Assembly (NCBI GenBank): GCA_027405735.1
Contig: JAPEHQ010000025.1
Coordinates: forward strand, 1 to 64,000
Direction of reading: 5' to 3'
From: Mucor racemosus
Lineage: Eukaryota; Mucoromycota; Mucoromycetes; Mucorales; Mucoraceae
Length of the DNA stretch: 64,000 nt
Part shown: piece by piece, positions 47,241 to 57,205 of the stretch
Numbering within the stretch: the stretch's first letter is position 1
How the letters are laid out: every line of letters starts with the position of its first letter
Program-made: the position numbers and the translations under genes
The notes under the pieces: model-generated
What the model was told of the DNA's origin: nothing
The model's input: only the letters and a program-made list of their open reading frames with translations
The model's database searches: none

Positions 47241-48560
47241 TCAATGTGCTTTGATGTTGAATTCTAGGTCCCAATTCACTGCTGGTTTCAAATGAGCTTT
47301 GAGTCGGTTCCCGTGTACTAAATGTAACTTGGGGTCATCTGGGTTGGAGATGTTCTTGATTATATAGGATCCTTTCTTATGTTTTTCATGGATACAAAAG
47401 ATATCTTCGTACCATCGAATGTCTATTTTTGCACTCCAAGAGGTAGATATGTTATCTCGATAAAGTTTGACCGTGTCACCGATATTGAAAGAGGGTTTCC
47501 ACTCCTTTTTAGGATGATACATTTTCTTCTCTAGGCGTTCTATTTGTAATTTCTGAGATTTTTGTATTTTCTTCAAAGCCAGTTCTCGTACATTATTTAA
47601 GTGAACTATTTGAACCGTGGTTCTGACAATTAGTTGGAGTTCGAAGCTTGGATCTTTGACATCCAAAGGTCTCAAAGACATATCGAAGTGTGTCTCAGGT
47701 TCATATCCATATAGTAGAAAGAAGGGGGATAGTCCAGTTGTAGCTTGTTTTATTGAGCGGTAAGCAAATGCTGTAGCAGGGAGGTATTGGTCCCAATTTT
47801 TCTTTTCTTCTTTCGAACGCTTTTTCAGGCAAGAATCAAGTGTTCGATTAAATCTTTCGATTAATCCTTGACTTTGTGAATGATACGGAGAGATGGTTTT
47901 ATGAATGATGCCGAAATTTCTGCACACTAAATTGACTAATTCAGAGATCATTGGTCGTCCATTGTCAGTGATAATTATTCTAACGCAACCATGGCGAGTA
48001 ATTATTTCTTCATATATAAAAGCGGCTATTTCAGAGGCGGTTTGTTGCTTTAAAGCACGAACTTCAACATACTTAGTTAAGTAATCTATGGCTGCTATCA
48101 CATATCGATGACCAGATTGAGATGGACTGACATGTTTAATATCCAATCCTATCTGAGCAAAAGGCTTAATAGGCACTGGAACAGGATATGCTTTCTCATT
48201 GATAAATTTTGGTCCATGTAGCTGACACTTAGGACACTCTTTATACATTTTATATATATCTTTATTTATATTTGGCCAATAATATTTTTGATATATTCTG
48301 TTTAAAGTATTTGCATAGGCAAAGTGTCCTCCGAGTGGATGAAAATGATATTGAAGAAAGGCTTCTTTTGCTTGTTCTTGGTTGAGTACCTTTTTTAGAC
48401 AATGCATTTCAGTTGGTTGTAGCATGTATAAGGAATCTTTGTATATAGTATATTTGTGTATATTCTTTTCGATGTATTCTTTATCTTTTGAGCTAGTCTC
48501 CTCAGAGAAAGACGCAGATTTTAGGTAGTGTGTGATGTTATTAATTGTGTCTTGATTCAT
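47241..48560 (-). CDS. Stand-alone integrase of the middle unit, 439 aa
   Basis: Identical to the right-unit integrase, with an intact HHCC finger and D, D-X35-E triad. Confidence 0.93.
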   Translation of the reverse strand: MNQDTINNITHYLKSASFSEETSSKDKEYIEKNIHKYTIYKDSLYMLQPTEMHCLKKVLNQEQAKEAFLQYHFHPLGGHFAYANTLNRIYQKYYWPNINKDIYKMYKECPKCQLHGPKFINEKAYPVPVPIKPFAQIGLDIKHVSPSQSGHRYVIAAIDYLTKYVEVRALKQQTASEIAAFIYEEIITRHGCVRIIITDNGRPMISELVNLVCRNFGIIHKTISPYHSQSQGLIERFNRTLDSCLKKRSKEEKKNWDQYLPATAFAYRSIKQATTGLSPFFLLYGYEPETHFDMSLRPLDVKDPSFELQLIVRTTVQIVHLNNVRELALKKIQKSQKLQIERLEKKMYHPKKEWKPSFNIGDTVKLYRDNISTSWSAKIDIRWYEDIFCIHEKHKKGSYIIKNISNPDDPKLHLVHGNRLKAHLKPAVNWDLEFNIKAH

Positions 48561-49297
48561 ATTTGTTGTTTTAAAAGGGGGGTTTTGAGTTTGTTGTTTT
48601 TATGTTTTTTAAAATTATTTATTGTTTTTGGTTTATAAAAATTTTCTATATGTTTTTCCTTGTCTTTTATGCACTGGTTTTGAGTTATGTTTTTGAATTG
48701 TTGAATGGTTTTTGTTGAATGTTTTTGTGATTGTTTTTAGAGTTGATTTTTGTTACTTAAATTCAGCTTTTATTGTCTATTCAGATCTTTGGACAGTAGT
48801 TTATCGTCTTGTTTAATCTGGACCTTGATTAGCTTTTAGGGTCATTCCACTTTCTGGACCATTTATACAGAGTTTATAAAATATAGTGTCATACAGTACA
48901 GTGATTTGGACATTTCGTCTTTTACCGTCATAAGCTACTTAGTAGTTTGGACCTGCACATGAGTTTATCAAAATAAAGTCTTTCAGTAGCATGATATTGG
49001 ACTATATGGGAGTTACAGTTTATCGTCGTAAAATCTTTGGACGTAGTTTTTGAGAGATGTTTATTGGTGTAGTGCCACGCCAAAATCCGAGGCACCCTTT
49101 TGAATTAGCAAGGTTTTGAGTCACTATGTAATCCTCATGTACGACTATGCAGAGTTTATGGTCAATTGACTAGTTGTCATTCAGCTTTTTGGACAACCAA
49201 CGAGCAGAGTTTATGTAGTATAGATGTCTTCGGCTGTATTGGACATTTTAAACCAGAGTTTACCGTCTTGCAGGGAATTGGACTGACATGTCTTGAT
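48561..49297 (-). other. Motif-repeat spacer, middle unit
   Basis: The same 737 bp of TGGAC and AGTTTA motif iterations as in the right unit, with no coding content. Confidence 0.75.
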
Positions 49298-52200
49298 TTA
49301 ATAACCTAAACGACTTAGAAAATCGGCGGCTTCATTGACTTTGCCTTTTCTATATATAATTTTAAAGTTATATTCAGACAGTATTTCGATCCATCTTGCA
49401 AGAATTCCTGTAGGTTGTTTTGTTTTAAGTAACCCCGAGAGAGAGGAGTGATCAGAAATGATAGTGATCTGAAATTGTGATCCCAGAAGGTAAGGGCGAT
49501 AAAGTTGTACAGACCATACAACAGCTAACAACTCTAATTTTGAGATTCCATAATTCTTTTCGCTATTTCTTAGCGATCTAGAAGAGAATATAATAGGATA
49601 TTCGTGTCCCTCCTCGGTCCGCTGGGTGAGGATTGCCCCCAATCCTAAGATTGACGCATCACATATAACTTCAAAAGGTTTCGAAAAATCAGGTTTTCTT
49701 AAAATTGGGTAGCTTGTTAATTTCTCTTTTAATGTATAGAAGGCTTTTGTAGCTTCATCATTCCAAGGAATTTGTTTGGTGGTTTGTAATTGTTCATGTA
49801 ACGGTCTAGCAATACGAGCAAATCCATTAATAAATCGTCTGTAGTAAGAGGCTAAACCTAGGAAACTTCGTACTTGTTTTACAGTCGTAGGTAAAGCGAA
49901 ATCCTTAACCTTTTCGATAGTGGCAGGGTTCGGTTTAATCGAGTTCCTGGTTACTATGTATCCAAGAAATAAAATTTCTTCTTTAAAGAAATGACATTTA
50001 CCGGGATTCAAAACAATTCCATGTTGACTCATTCGAGTGAAAGTAGCTGCCAAGTCGATCAAATGTTGTCTTGGGTCCTTTGAATTACTATACGTAGTGA
50101 CATCGTCCAAGTACAACACTATTATCCTATTGATAAGGCCATCAAAGCAACGTTGCATTATGTCCGCAAAGGCTCCTGGGCTGCTGGCAATTCCTTGTGC
50201 TAATTTCCTGAAGTAGAAAGCTCCGACGGAACACACTATAGTGGTGAGAGGTTTTGACTGTTCCGAAATATTTGCCTGAAAAAATCCTGATCTCAGATCG
50301 AAGCAACTCATCCAATGTGCTTCGCTAAGTTGATCCAGCAACTCGTCAATGTTTGTTAAAGGATAATTCATCGGTTCGCTTTGAGAATTTAAATATCGGA
50401 AATCTGCTACGATACGGTAAGTCCCGTCTTTCTTTCTTAACATGATTATCGGGGAGGCCCATTCGGAATACCCTGCTTTTTCGATAATTCCTAATCGTAG
50501 TAACTTGTCGATTTCTTTTTGTAAACTTTCTGTTTCTAATCGAGAAAGTCTGTACGGTTTTACTCTCTTAGGCACAGCGTTGGGCTTCAGTCGGATTACA
50601 TGTTCGCCTACGTCAATGTTTCCTATTTTATCATTGTCCCAATCGAAAATATGATCAAATTGATGGATTAAACTCAAGAAAGCTATTTTTAAATCACTTG
50701 GTACATTAGAAATGTCAATTTTCTCTTTAATTTTATCTTCGTATTCTTCATGATTAAAATCTTCGTGTATTTCTTGACTACATAGTTCATTCGATAATTC
50801 TTCAATATTGAGATTCCCCATTTTATAGGCTTTAAATTCCTCTACATCGCTCATATATATAACTTCCAGATCAGCTATAACGTCGTCTGGTTCGAGTACT
50901 AGGGTCTTATCAGTGTCATTTACAAGTACCAGTTGCACTTTATCTTGACATTGAACAATGTATGAAGTAGAGTCAGTCCAGTTGTCATCTCCTTTATTGA
51001 AATGAGGGTTCGTAATATCACCTATGACATGATATTTCGGGTTTTTAGTCAATTTGTCTTGCTTTAACAGATGGCGCAAACTAATATTGTAGGTACGTTC
51101 TGATCTAGGAGTTATGTAAAAATAATTGTCTAGTACAGTTATATCGAAGTTGTCCGTTTCAGGGTTGATATTCAATCTTAATTGGCCAAATCTAGATTCG
51201 TCGTCGAACTCATTATATTCGTCCTCCAGCATCAATAACATTTCAGATTCTGAATCTGACGGCTCAATAGCTAAGTCATCGTCTTCGCTGTCATCGTCGT
51301 CTTCGTCGCCATTAATTTCCTCTTCATCCTCAGAAGAGTCATTTTGATCAGAAGTCTCAAGAATTAGATTTGGTGCAATGACATTGTTATTGGTATTTCC
51401 ATCGAAAGTATATTTCAACTGAGAAGATTTAATACGCGGATTAGGATTAGATCTAGTGTATGAAAATGTATTCCTTGCTCTCAATCCTTTATAATCGACC
51501 TTAATAACTTTTTCTTCCAGATTAAGTTTCGCCTTTGCTCTTTTCATCCAATTGTTACCAACAATTAGATTTGCAGGGCATATAGGTAAGACTTCGATGG
51601 ATCCCGGAATTATAATGTTACCCCCTAAATTTAGAGGTACATCATATACAATTCCTAAAGATGCTTGCTTGGTTCCGTTTCCTAGAGTAAAAACCGATGT
51701 CGATGGAGAATCTATAGATAAAGACAATTTATCTGCTAAATCTTTAGACATACAAGTCTTAGCGGAGCCAGTATCTAACATGTTTTTTACTTTAATCTCA
51801 TTAATGTAGAAGTCAGTATAAATAGCCGTAGTGTCAATATCGTCATCTTCGAAGAAGTTCAAAGATAAATTTTGTCGAGGTTTTGCTGTAGATACTTTAA
51901 TAGCTCTAATTAAATCCCTTTTCACCGTTGGTGCAACAATTAATAAATCTTTCATTTTAATATCAGCATTTTGATCCAAGATATGCCCGACGTTATATGA
52001 GATTCTTGATGATAACGGTTCAGAAGGTCTTTTAATAGATTTCGTGTTACTATCAGTAAGGGTTTGATGAGGGAGTTTCGGTGCAAAAGGTTGTGTTAAT
52101 ACCACAGGTTGGGGTTCGTCAAGGTGTTCAAAATTGACGATAGGTTTCTCGGTTTCCATAGGAGAATCCATTATATGTATATTTTTTTGTTGTTTTAATG

Positions 52201-52351
52201 TTGGTTTTGTTACTTTTTTTTGAGATTTATCTTTAGTGAGTATAGGAGCTTTGGACACTTCCGGTGGTCTAGAAATTCTGGCCGCATTAAGGTCTAGGGT
52301 CTCGAGAGTGTTCAAAGTGGGGTAAATGGATTTTTGTTGGTTTATAGGCAA
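49298..52351 (-). CDS. Pol part 1 (protease-RT-RNase H) of the middle unit
   Basis: 1017 codons, identical to the right unit, entered by -1 frameshift from gag. DTGSA protease, YLDD RT and RNase H motifs are all intact. Confidence 0.93.
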   Translation of the reverse strand: MPINQQKSIYPTLNTLETLDLNAARISRPPEVSKAPILTKDKSQKKVTKPTLKQQKNIHIMDSPMETEKPIVNFEHLDEPQPVVLTQPFAPKLPHQTLTDSNTKSIKRPSEPLSSRISYNVGHILDQNADIKMKDLLIVAPTVKRDLIRAIKVSTAKPRQNLSLNFFEDDDIDTTAIYTDFYINEIKVKNMLDTGSAKTCMSKDLADKLSLSIDSPSTSVFTLGNGTKQASLGIVYDVPLNLGGNIIIPGSIEVLPICPANLIVGNNWMKRAKAKLNLEEKVIKVDYKGLRARNTFSYTRSNPNPRIKSSQLKYTFDGNTNNNVIAPNLILETSDQNDSSEDEEEINGDEDDDDSEDDDLAIEPSDSESEMLLMLEDEYNEFDDESRFGQLRLNINPETDNFDITVLDNYFYITPRSERTYNISLRHLLKQDKLTKNPKYHVIGDITNPHFNKGDDNWTDSTSYIVQCQDKVQLVLVNDTDKTLVLEPDDVIADLEVIYMSDVEEFKAYKMGNLNIEELSNELCSQEIHEDFNHEEYEDKIKEKIDISNVPSDLKIAFLSLIHQFDHIFDWDNDKIGNIDVGEHVIRLKPNAVPKRVKPYRLSRLETESLQKEIDKLLRLGIIEKAGYSEWASPIIMLRKKDGTYRIVADFRYLNSQSEPMNYPLTNIDELLDQLSEAHWMSCFDLRSGFFQANISEQSKPLTTIVCSVGAFYFRKLAQGIASSPGAFADIMQRCFDGLINRIIVLYLDDVTTYSNSKDPRQHLIDLAATFTRMSQHGIVLNPGKCHFFKEEILFLGYIVTRNSIKPNPATIEKVKDFALPTTVKQVRSFLGLASYYRRFINGFARIARPLHEQLQTTKQIPWNDEATKAFYTLKEKLTSYPILRKPDFSKPFEVICDASILGLGAILTQRTEEGHEYPIIFSSRSLRNSEKNYGISKLELLAVVWSVQLYRPYLLGSQFQITIISDHSSLSGLLKTKQPTGILARWIEILSEYNFKIIYRKGKVNEAADFLSRLGY

Positions 52352-52399
52352 TTGACCATTAAGATTGTTTGTATCAACAATTGCCTCATTTAGTTTTTT
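52346..52399 (-). promoter_or_regulatory. Gag/pol -1 frameshift signal, middle unit
   Basis: The same A AAA AAC heptamer, 6-nt spacer and 9-bp stem-loop as at 60254-60307. Confidence 0.85.
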
Positions 52400-53760
52400 G
52401 ACACGTTGTTATCCTTTATATAATTATTACGCTTTGAATTATAGCCGGATTGAGGGAAACCTCGATTATCACCTTGACCTTGTCCACTTGTATTTGGATT
52501 AATATTGGAATTTTGTCTAATTTGATTGTCTTGAGGAGGTGGACCACCATCATTCATAGGACGAGCAGGGCCATAATTATTGTGTTGATAATTAAGCTGA
52601 TCTCTGTTGTTATACCCTTGGTAACCATTATTGTTTTGATAGTAGTTTGATTGTTGAGGATATTTAGAGTTCATATTATAATCATTGTTTTTGTTATAGC
52701 GTGGTTGATACTTAGGACGAACATTGTAATTTTGTCCTTGATCTTGGTCAGGATAGTTATTAAACTCATCATTTTCATAATAATTTCTACGATTACTTCT
52801 ATATGGCTTACGGGCATAAACTCTCTCATTATTCGTCTCCTGAATAATGTTCTTGATGAGAGACTTAAATTCGTTATCGGATAGGAGCGACTTCACAGTA
52901 TTGTTACGTATGGCGTTCATGTCAATTTGACCGTTATCATCAGTGTGAGGTATCAATGAATGCAACTCTAATGCCTCCATCCTAGCAGTAATGCTAGCAA
53001 TGGTCGGGGACATTGCATCCACATACGCCTCATTAGCTGATTTTGAGTTATTAACTTCAACGCCTTTCGCAATAACCGTGTTCTCACTTTTTACCCTTAT
53101 GGGATTCAAGTTTTTACCGTTATTACCATTGAAATGACCTGTACGAGCATAATTAAAAGGATTGTCCACCAAAGAAATAGTTTTCAATGAATGAGCATTC
53201 CACCAAGCATTTGAATGTTTGATCCAGTCTTGAAAAGAGATAGCAGATTGTTCCTTACAAAAGATCTTGATGGAGTTAGCGAGACCTGCTCTGAAACGAG
53301 AGTAAATGAACTTTTCGTCGGTGATATTAGCCAAATCAGCAGCCTCGTATAATCGAGACAAAAATTCACTTGGAGATTCTTGTTGCACTTGATGCATTTC
53401 TTCAAACGCACTTTGATAACATTCAATAATTGATTCAGAGATAAAGTGTTCTTGAAGAGCAACAATAGCTTCTTGGTAAGCTATTTTAGAGAGGGTAATA
53501 TTTCTTTCCTTCAACAAATTGTCGAAGAAAACAGCAGCGACCCGGCGAAGTTGAGCATGCAAAATTGCAACCTTACGAGAGTCTTGAGTGATACCATTCA
53601 TAGCGAAAAACGATTCCAGTAAATGAAGGAAGTGGCGGAAATCTTCTCCTTCGAAACCATAAAATTCAACAATTTTAGGTTTACTTACGCTAGCCCAGCG
53701 GTTAGAATCTTGGTTGCTTGTGGCCAACACAGCGTTTTCGGTAGTAGAGATAGTGGACAT
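52390..53760 (-). CDS. Gag of the middle unit, 456 aa
   Basis: Identical in sequence and layout to the right-unit Gag, with a retrotransposon gag domain and an Asn/Gln/Tyr-rich basic tail without a zinc knuckle. It ends on the same slippery heptamer (52399-52393). Confidence 0.93.
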   Translation of the reverse strand: MSTISTTENAVLATSNQDSNRWASVSKPKIVEFYGFEGEDFRHFLHLLESFFAMNGITQDSRKVAILHAQLRRVAAVFFDNLLKERNITLSKIAYQEAIVALQEHFISESIIECYQSAFEEMHQVQQESPSEFLSRLYEAADLANITDEKFIYSRFRAGLANSIKIFCKEQSAISFQDWIKHSNAWWNAHSLKTISLVDNPFNYARTGHFNGNNGKNLNPIRVKSENTVIAKGVEVNNSKSANEAYVDAMSPTIASITARMEALELHSLIPHTDDNGQIDMNAIRNNTVKSLLSDNEFKSLIKNIIQETNNERVYARKPYRSNRRNYYENDEFNNYPDQDQGQNYNVRPKYQPRYNKNNDYNMNSKYPQQSNYYQNNNGYQGYNNRDQLNYQHNNYGPARPMNDGGPPPQDNQIRQNSNINPNTSGQGQGDNRGFPQSGYNSKRNNYIKDNNVSKN

Positions 53761-53830
53761 GTTAGAGATACAGATGTCTTGATAGTTTCTTGATAAAATA
53801 GATTAGGATACCCTGTTAATGAGCACCACG

Positions 53831-54570
53831 TGTTACGAGCGGTAACTAGTGAAAGTGATAAAGTAATAAGAGAAAGTAGGATTGAAAGTAAATAAAATAG
53901 ATATTTCCAGAGCAGTAATGTCTATTCAATGAGCACCAGGTTTATAGTTGTCCAACTAGTAAGTAAATGTTTTATATAAATGTATATAAAACGAAAGATG
54001 TAAATGTGGAAAAGGTACAATGAACTTCTAACGACAGTTCAAGGGATCTAGTATATAATGTAATGTAATATAAAAGGATAAAAGACAATTGAGCTCCTAA
54101 CTAATAGAATAGCGAGCAATTTAGATATGATATAAAGTATGTAAGATATAAGACGATCTTTATTTGGTTGAAGTCTATAGCTTCCTTTTTATAATAATTG
54201 TATAATTTCTAATTGTTTCTAATAATTTCTATGTCTAGGTAGATCATATGTTCGAGATCAATCTTTAACTGATCTCCTTCCAATAATTGGGGCAAAATAA
54301 GAGTAATTGTGAGTCATGGCAAGATCAAATGGTTGTCGTATCTTGAATGCAGGGATTATATAATAAATTTATGGATTAAAGAGAGTCGAGTCTCCAGAAG
54401 TTTGATTAAAAAGGAATCTGTATGAATATATGGGTGTTGTTACAAAGCCTTCGTGCTTTGAATTTGTGTTTGATTTTACTTTTGACAGATTGTGACAGAT
54501 TTGGAAAGATGAGTTCAAGGGTAACAAAAAAAAAGAGTTTATTCAAATAATAAATGTTCGATTTGTAACA
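53831..54570 (-). repeat. Array LTR 3 (shared)
   Basis: 740 bp, shared by the middle and right units. Confidence 0.9.
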
Positions 54571-54583
54571 TATTCCCCCACTA
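54571..54583 (-). other. Polypurine tract of the array element
   Basis: The minus strand reads TAGTGGGGGAATA directly against the 3' LTR. It is also at 46662-46674 and 41544-41556. Confidence 0.7.
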
Positions 54584-54609
54584 GATGAAATGATCGACCC
54601 GATCATTCC

Positions 54610-55002
54610 TTAAACATTCTTCAAATGTTTGTGCGCGAAGGCAACAGCGTCCGATTTCTTTTTGAAGAATTGAGATATATATTTTTTTTTCTTCATTATG
54701 TATTCTTCAGGGTCAGATATTTGCTTTATGTGATTGAGGTCCTTGATTAGTTCAGGCAAAACTATTTGATTTAGATTTTTCTTTCTTATGTCTTCGTAGT
54801 AGGCGAGTCTACCTTTTGCGTGTAAAATTACAGCTATAGCTTCTTTTATCTGGTTACTAATTTTGTTTTGTTGTTGCTGCTGGCGTTTGGCCACACCTCG
54901 AATTTGGATGGGCGTTTGTTGTTTCACCTTTTTGTCTCTGACAACTTCTTCGTCCAAGTCGTCCAAGTCGTCCAAGTTTAAGTCGGATGGTTTTTCTTTC
55001 AT
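54610..55002 (-). CDS. Accessory ORF after integrase, right unit, 130 aa, unknown
   Basis: Sits where some retroelements carry env or accessory genes, between integrase and the polypurine tract. It starts at the ATG of MKEKPSDLNLDDLDDLDEE. The N-terminus is acidic (DLDDLDDLDEE), followed by a basic/Gln stretch (KRQQQQQNK) and a helical middle (ISNQIKEAIAVILHAKGRLA). The C-terminus is lysine-rich. There is no signal peptide, membrane segment or metal-binding motif. It is identical in the middle unit and frameshifted only at its 3' end in the left unit. I do not recognise the family. Confidence 0.65.
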   Translation of the reverse strand: MKEKPSDLNLDDLDDLDEEVVRDKKVKQQTPIQIRGVAKRQQQQQNKISNQIKEAIAVILHAKGRLAYYEDIRKKNLNQIVLPELIKDLNHIKQISDPEEYIMKKKKYISQFFKKKSDAVAFAHKHLKNV

Positions 55003-55081
55003 GATTTGAGGAGCGAGTTGGAGGCAGGTAGTATTCTTGAGTGAAATGTATTTTATTTGTATAAAATAATTTTTTTTGGTG

Positions 55082-55083
<2 letters not shown>

Positions 55084-55129
<46 letters not shown>
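55084..55129. repeat. (TA)n and poly-T tract downstream of integrase, right unit
   Basis: A TA run followed by about 29 T, read as A on the coding strand. Its length differs slightly between units (also 47175-47220 and 42058-42102). It lies between the integrase stop and the next ORF. Confidence 0.85.
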
Positions 55130-55130
<1 letters not shown>

Positions 55131-55148
55131 AAGATCGGTCGAGATTTA

Positions 55149-56468
55149 TCAATGTGCTTTGATGTTGAATTCTAGGTCCCAATTCACTGCTGGTTTCAAA
55201 TGAGCTTTGAGTCGGTTCCCGTGTACTAAATGTAACTTGGGGTCATCTGGGTTGGAGATGTTCTTGATTATATAGGATCCTTTCTTATGTTTTTCATGGA
55301 TACAAAAGATATCTTCGTACCATCGAATGTCTATTTTTGCACTCCAAGAGGTAGATATGTTATCTCGATAAAGTTTGACCGTGTCACCGATATTGAAAGA
55401 GGGTTTCCACTCCTTTTTAGGATGATACATTTTCTTCTCTAGGCGTTCTATTTGTAATTTCTGAGATTTTTGTATTTTCTTCAAAGCCAGTTCTCGTACA
55501 TTATTTAAGTGAACTATTTGAACCGTGGTTCTGACAATTAGTTGGAGTTCGAAGCTTGGATCTTTGACATCCAAAGGTCTCAAAGACATATCGAAGTGTG
55601 TCTCAGGTTCATATCCATATAGTAGAAAGAAGGGGGATAGTCCAGTTGTAGCTTGTTTTATTGAGCGGTAAGCAAATGCTGTAGCAGGGAGGTATTGGTC
55701 CCAATTTTTCTTTTCTTCTTTCGAACGCTTTTTCAGGCAAGAATCAAGTGTTCGATTAAATCTTTCGATTAATCCTTGACTTTGTGAATGATACGGAGAG
55801 ATGGTTTTATGAATGATGCCGAAATTTCTGCACACTAAATTGACTAATTCAGAGATCATTGGTCGTCCATTGTCAGTGATAATTATTCTAACGCAACCAT
55901 GGCGAGTAATTATTTCTTCATATATAAAAGCGGCTATTTCAGAGGCGGTTTGTTGCTTTAAAGCACGAACTTCAACATACTTAGTTAAGTAATCTATGGC
56001 TGCTATCACATATCGATGACCAGATTGAGATGGACTGACATGTTTAATATCCAATCCTATCTGAGCAAAAGGCTTAATAGGCACTGGAACAGGATATGCT
56101 TTCTCATTGATAAATTTTGGTCCATGTAGCTGACACTTAGGACACTCTTTATACATTTTATATATATCTTTATTTATATTTGGCCAATAATATTTTTGAT
56201 ATATTCTGTTTAAAGTATTTGCATAGGCAAAGTGTCCTCCGAGTGGATGAAAATGATATTGAAGAAAGGCTTCTTTTGCTTGTTCTTGGTTGAGTACCTT
56301 TTTTAGACAATGCATTTCAGTTGGTTGTAGCATGTATAAGGAATCTTTGTATATAGTATATTTGTGTATATTCTTTTCGATGTATTCTTTATCTTTTGAG
56401 CTAGTCTCCTCAGAGAAAGACGCAGATTTTAGGTAGTGTGTGATGTTATTAATTGTGTCTTGATTCAT
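55149..56468 (-). CDS. Stand-alone integrase of the right unit, 439 aa
   Basis: Inserts the element cDNA into chromosomes. It is complete, with an N-terminal HHCC zinc finger (H74, H79, C109, C112), the catalytic triad D140, D199, E235 with exact D-X35-E spacing, and a C-terminal DNA-binding part around NIGDTVKLYRDN and SYIIKN. There is no chromodomain. The N-terminal region is full length, so nothing is missing that the upstream pol ORF would supply. An in-frame TAA about 12 codons upstream of the ATG rules out simple fusion to pol. Expression must use splicing, a separate transcript or internal initiation. All three units carry the same intact ORF. Confidence 0.93.
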   Translation of the reverse strand: MNQDTINNITHYLKSASFSEETSSKDKEYIEKNIHKYTIYKDSLYMLQPTEMHCLKKVLNQEQAKEAFLQYHFHPLGGHFAYANTLNRIYQKYYWPNINKDIYKMYKECPKCQLHGPKFINEKAYPVPVPIKPFAQIGLDIKHVSPSQSGHRYVIAAIDYLTKYVEVRALKQQTASEIAAFIYEEIITRHGCVRIIITDNGRPMISELVNLVCRNFGIIHKTISPYHSQSQGLIERFNRTLDSCLKKRSKEEKKNWDQYLPATAFAYRSIKQATTGLSPFFLLYGYEPETHFDMSLRPLDVKDPSFELQLIVRTTVQIVHLNNVRELALKKIQKSQKLQIERLEKKMYHPKKEWKPSFNIGDTVKLYRDNISTSWSAKIDIRWYEDIFCIHEKHKKGSYIIKNISNPDDPKLHLVHGNRLKAHLKPAVNWDLEFNIKAH

Positions 56469-57205
56469 ATTTGTTGTTTTAAAAGGGGGGTTTTGAGTTT
56501 GTTGTTTTTATGTTTTTTAAAATTATTTATTGTTTTTGGTTTATAAAAATTTTCTATATGTTTTTCCTTGTCTTTTATGCACTGGTTTTGAGTTATGTTT
56601 TTGAATTGTTGAATGGTTTTTGTTGAATGTTTTTGTGATTGTTTTTAGAGTTGATTTTTGTTACTTAAATTCAGCTTTTATTGTCTATTCAGATCTTTGG
56701 ACAGTAGTTTATCGTCTTGTTTAATCTGGACCTTGATTAGCTTTTAGGGTCATTCCACTTTCTGGACCATTTATACAGAGTTTATAAAATATAGTGTCAT
56801 ACAGTACAGTGATTTGGACATTTCGTCTTTTACCGTCATAAGCTACTTAGTAGTTTGGACCTGCACATGAGTTTATCAAAATAAAGTCTTTCAGTAGCAT
56901 GATATTGGACTATATGGGAGTTACAGTTTATCGTCGTAAAATCTTTGGACGTAGTTTTTGAGAGATGTTTATTGGTGTAGTGCCACGCCAAAATCCGAGG
57001 CACCCTTTTGAATTAGCAAGGTTTTGAGTCACTATGTAATCCTCATGTACGACTATGCAGAGTTTATGGTCAATTGACTAGTTGTCATTCAGCTTTTTGG
57101 ACAACCAACGAGCAGAGTTTATGTAGTATAGATGTCTTCGGCTGTATTGGACATTTTAAACCAGAGTTTACCGTCTTGCAGGGAATTGGACTGACATGTC
57201 TTGAT
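56469..57205 (-). other. Non-coding motif-repeat spacer between RNase H and integrase, right unit
   Basis: 737 bp without an ORF. The plus strand carries about ten TGGAC motifs (about 56698, 56727, 56763, 56815, 56857, 56906, 56946, 57098, 57148 and 57187), interleaved with about nine AGTTTA-type motifs, often AGTTTAYCGTC. It also holds a GTGCC...GGCAC hairpin near 56980-57003. It is conserved in the middle unit (48561-49297) and the left unit (43443-44196). Confidence 0.75.

Noticed and set aside
54610..55182. 190-codon ORF joining the accessory ORF upstream through the poly-A tract
   Set aside because: The extension depends on homopolymer length and translates the A tract as polylysine. 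The middle unit has a different length and stops there.
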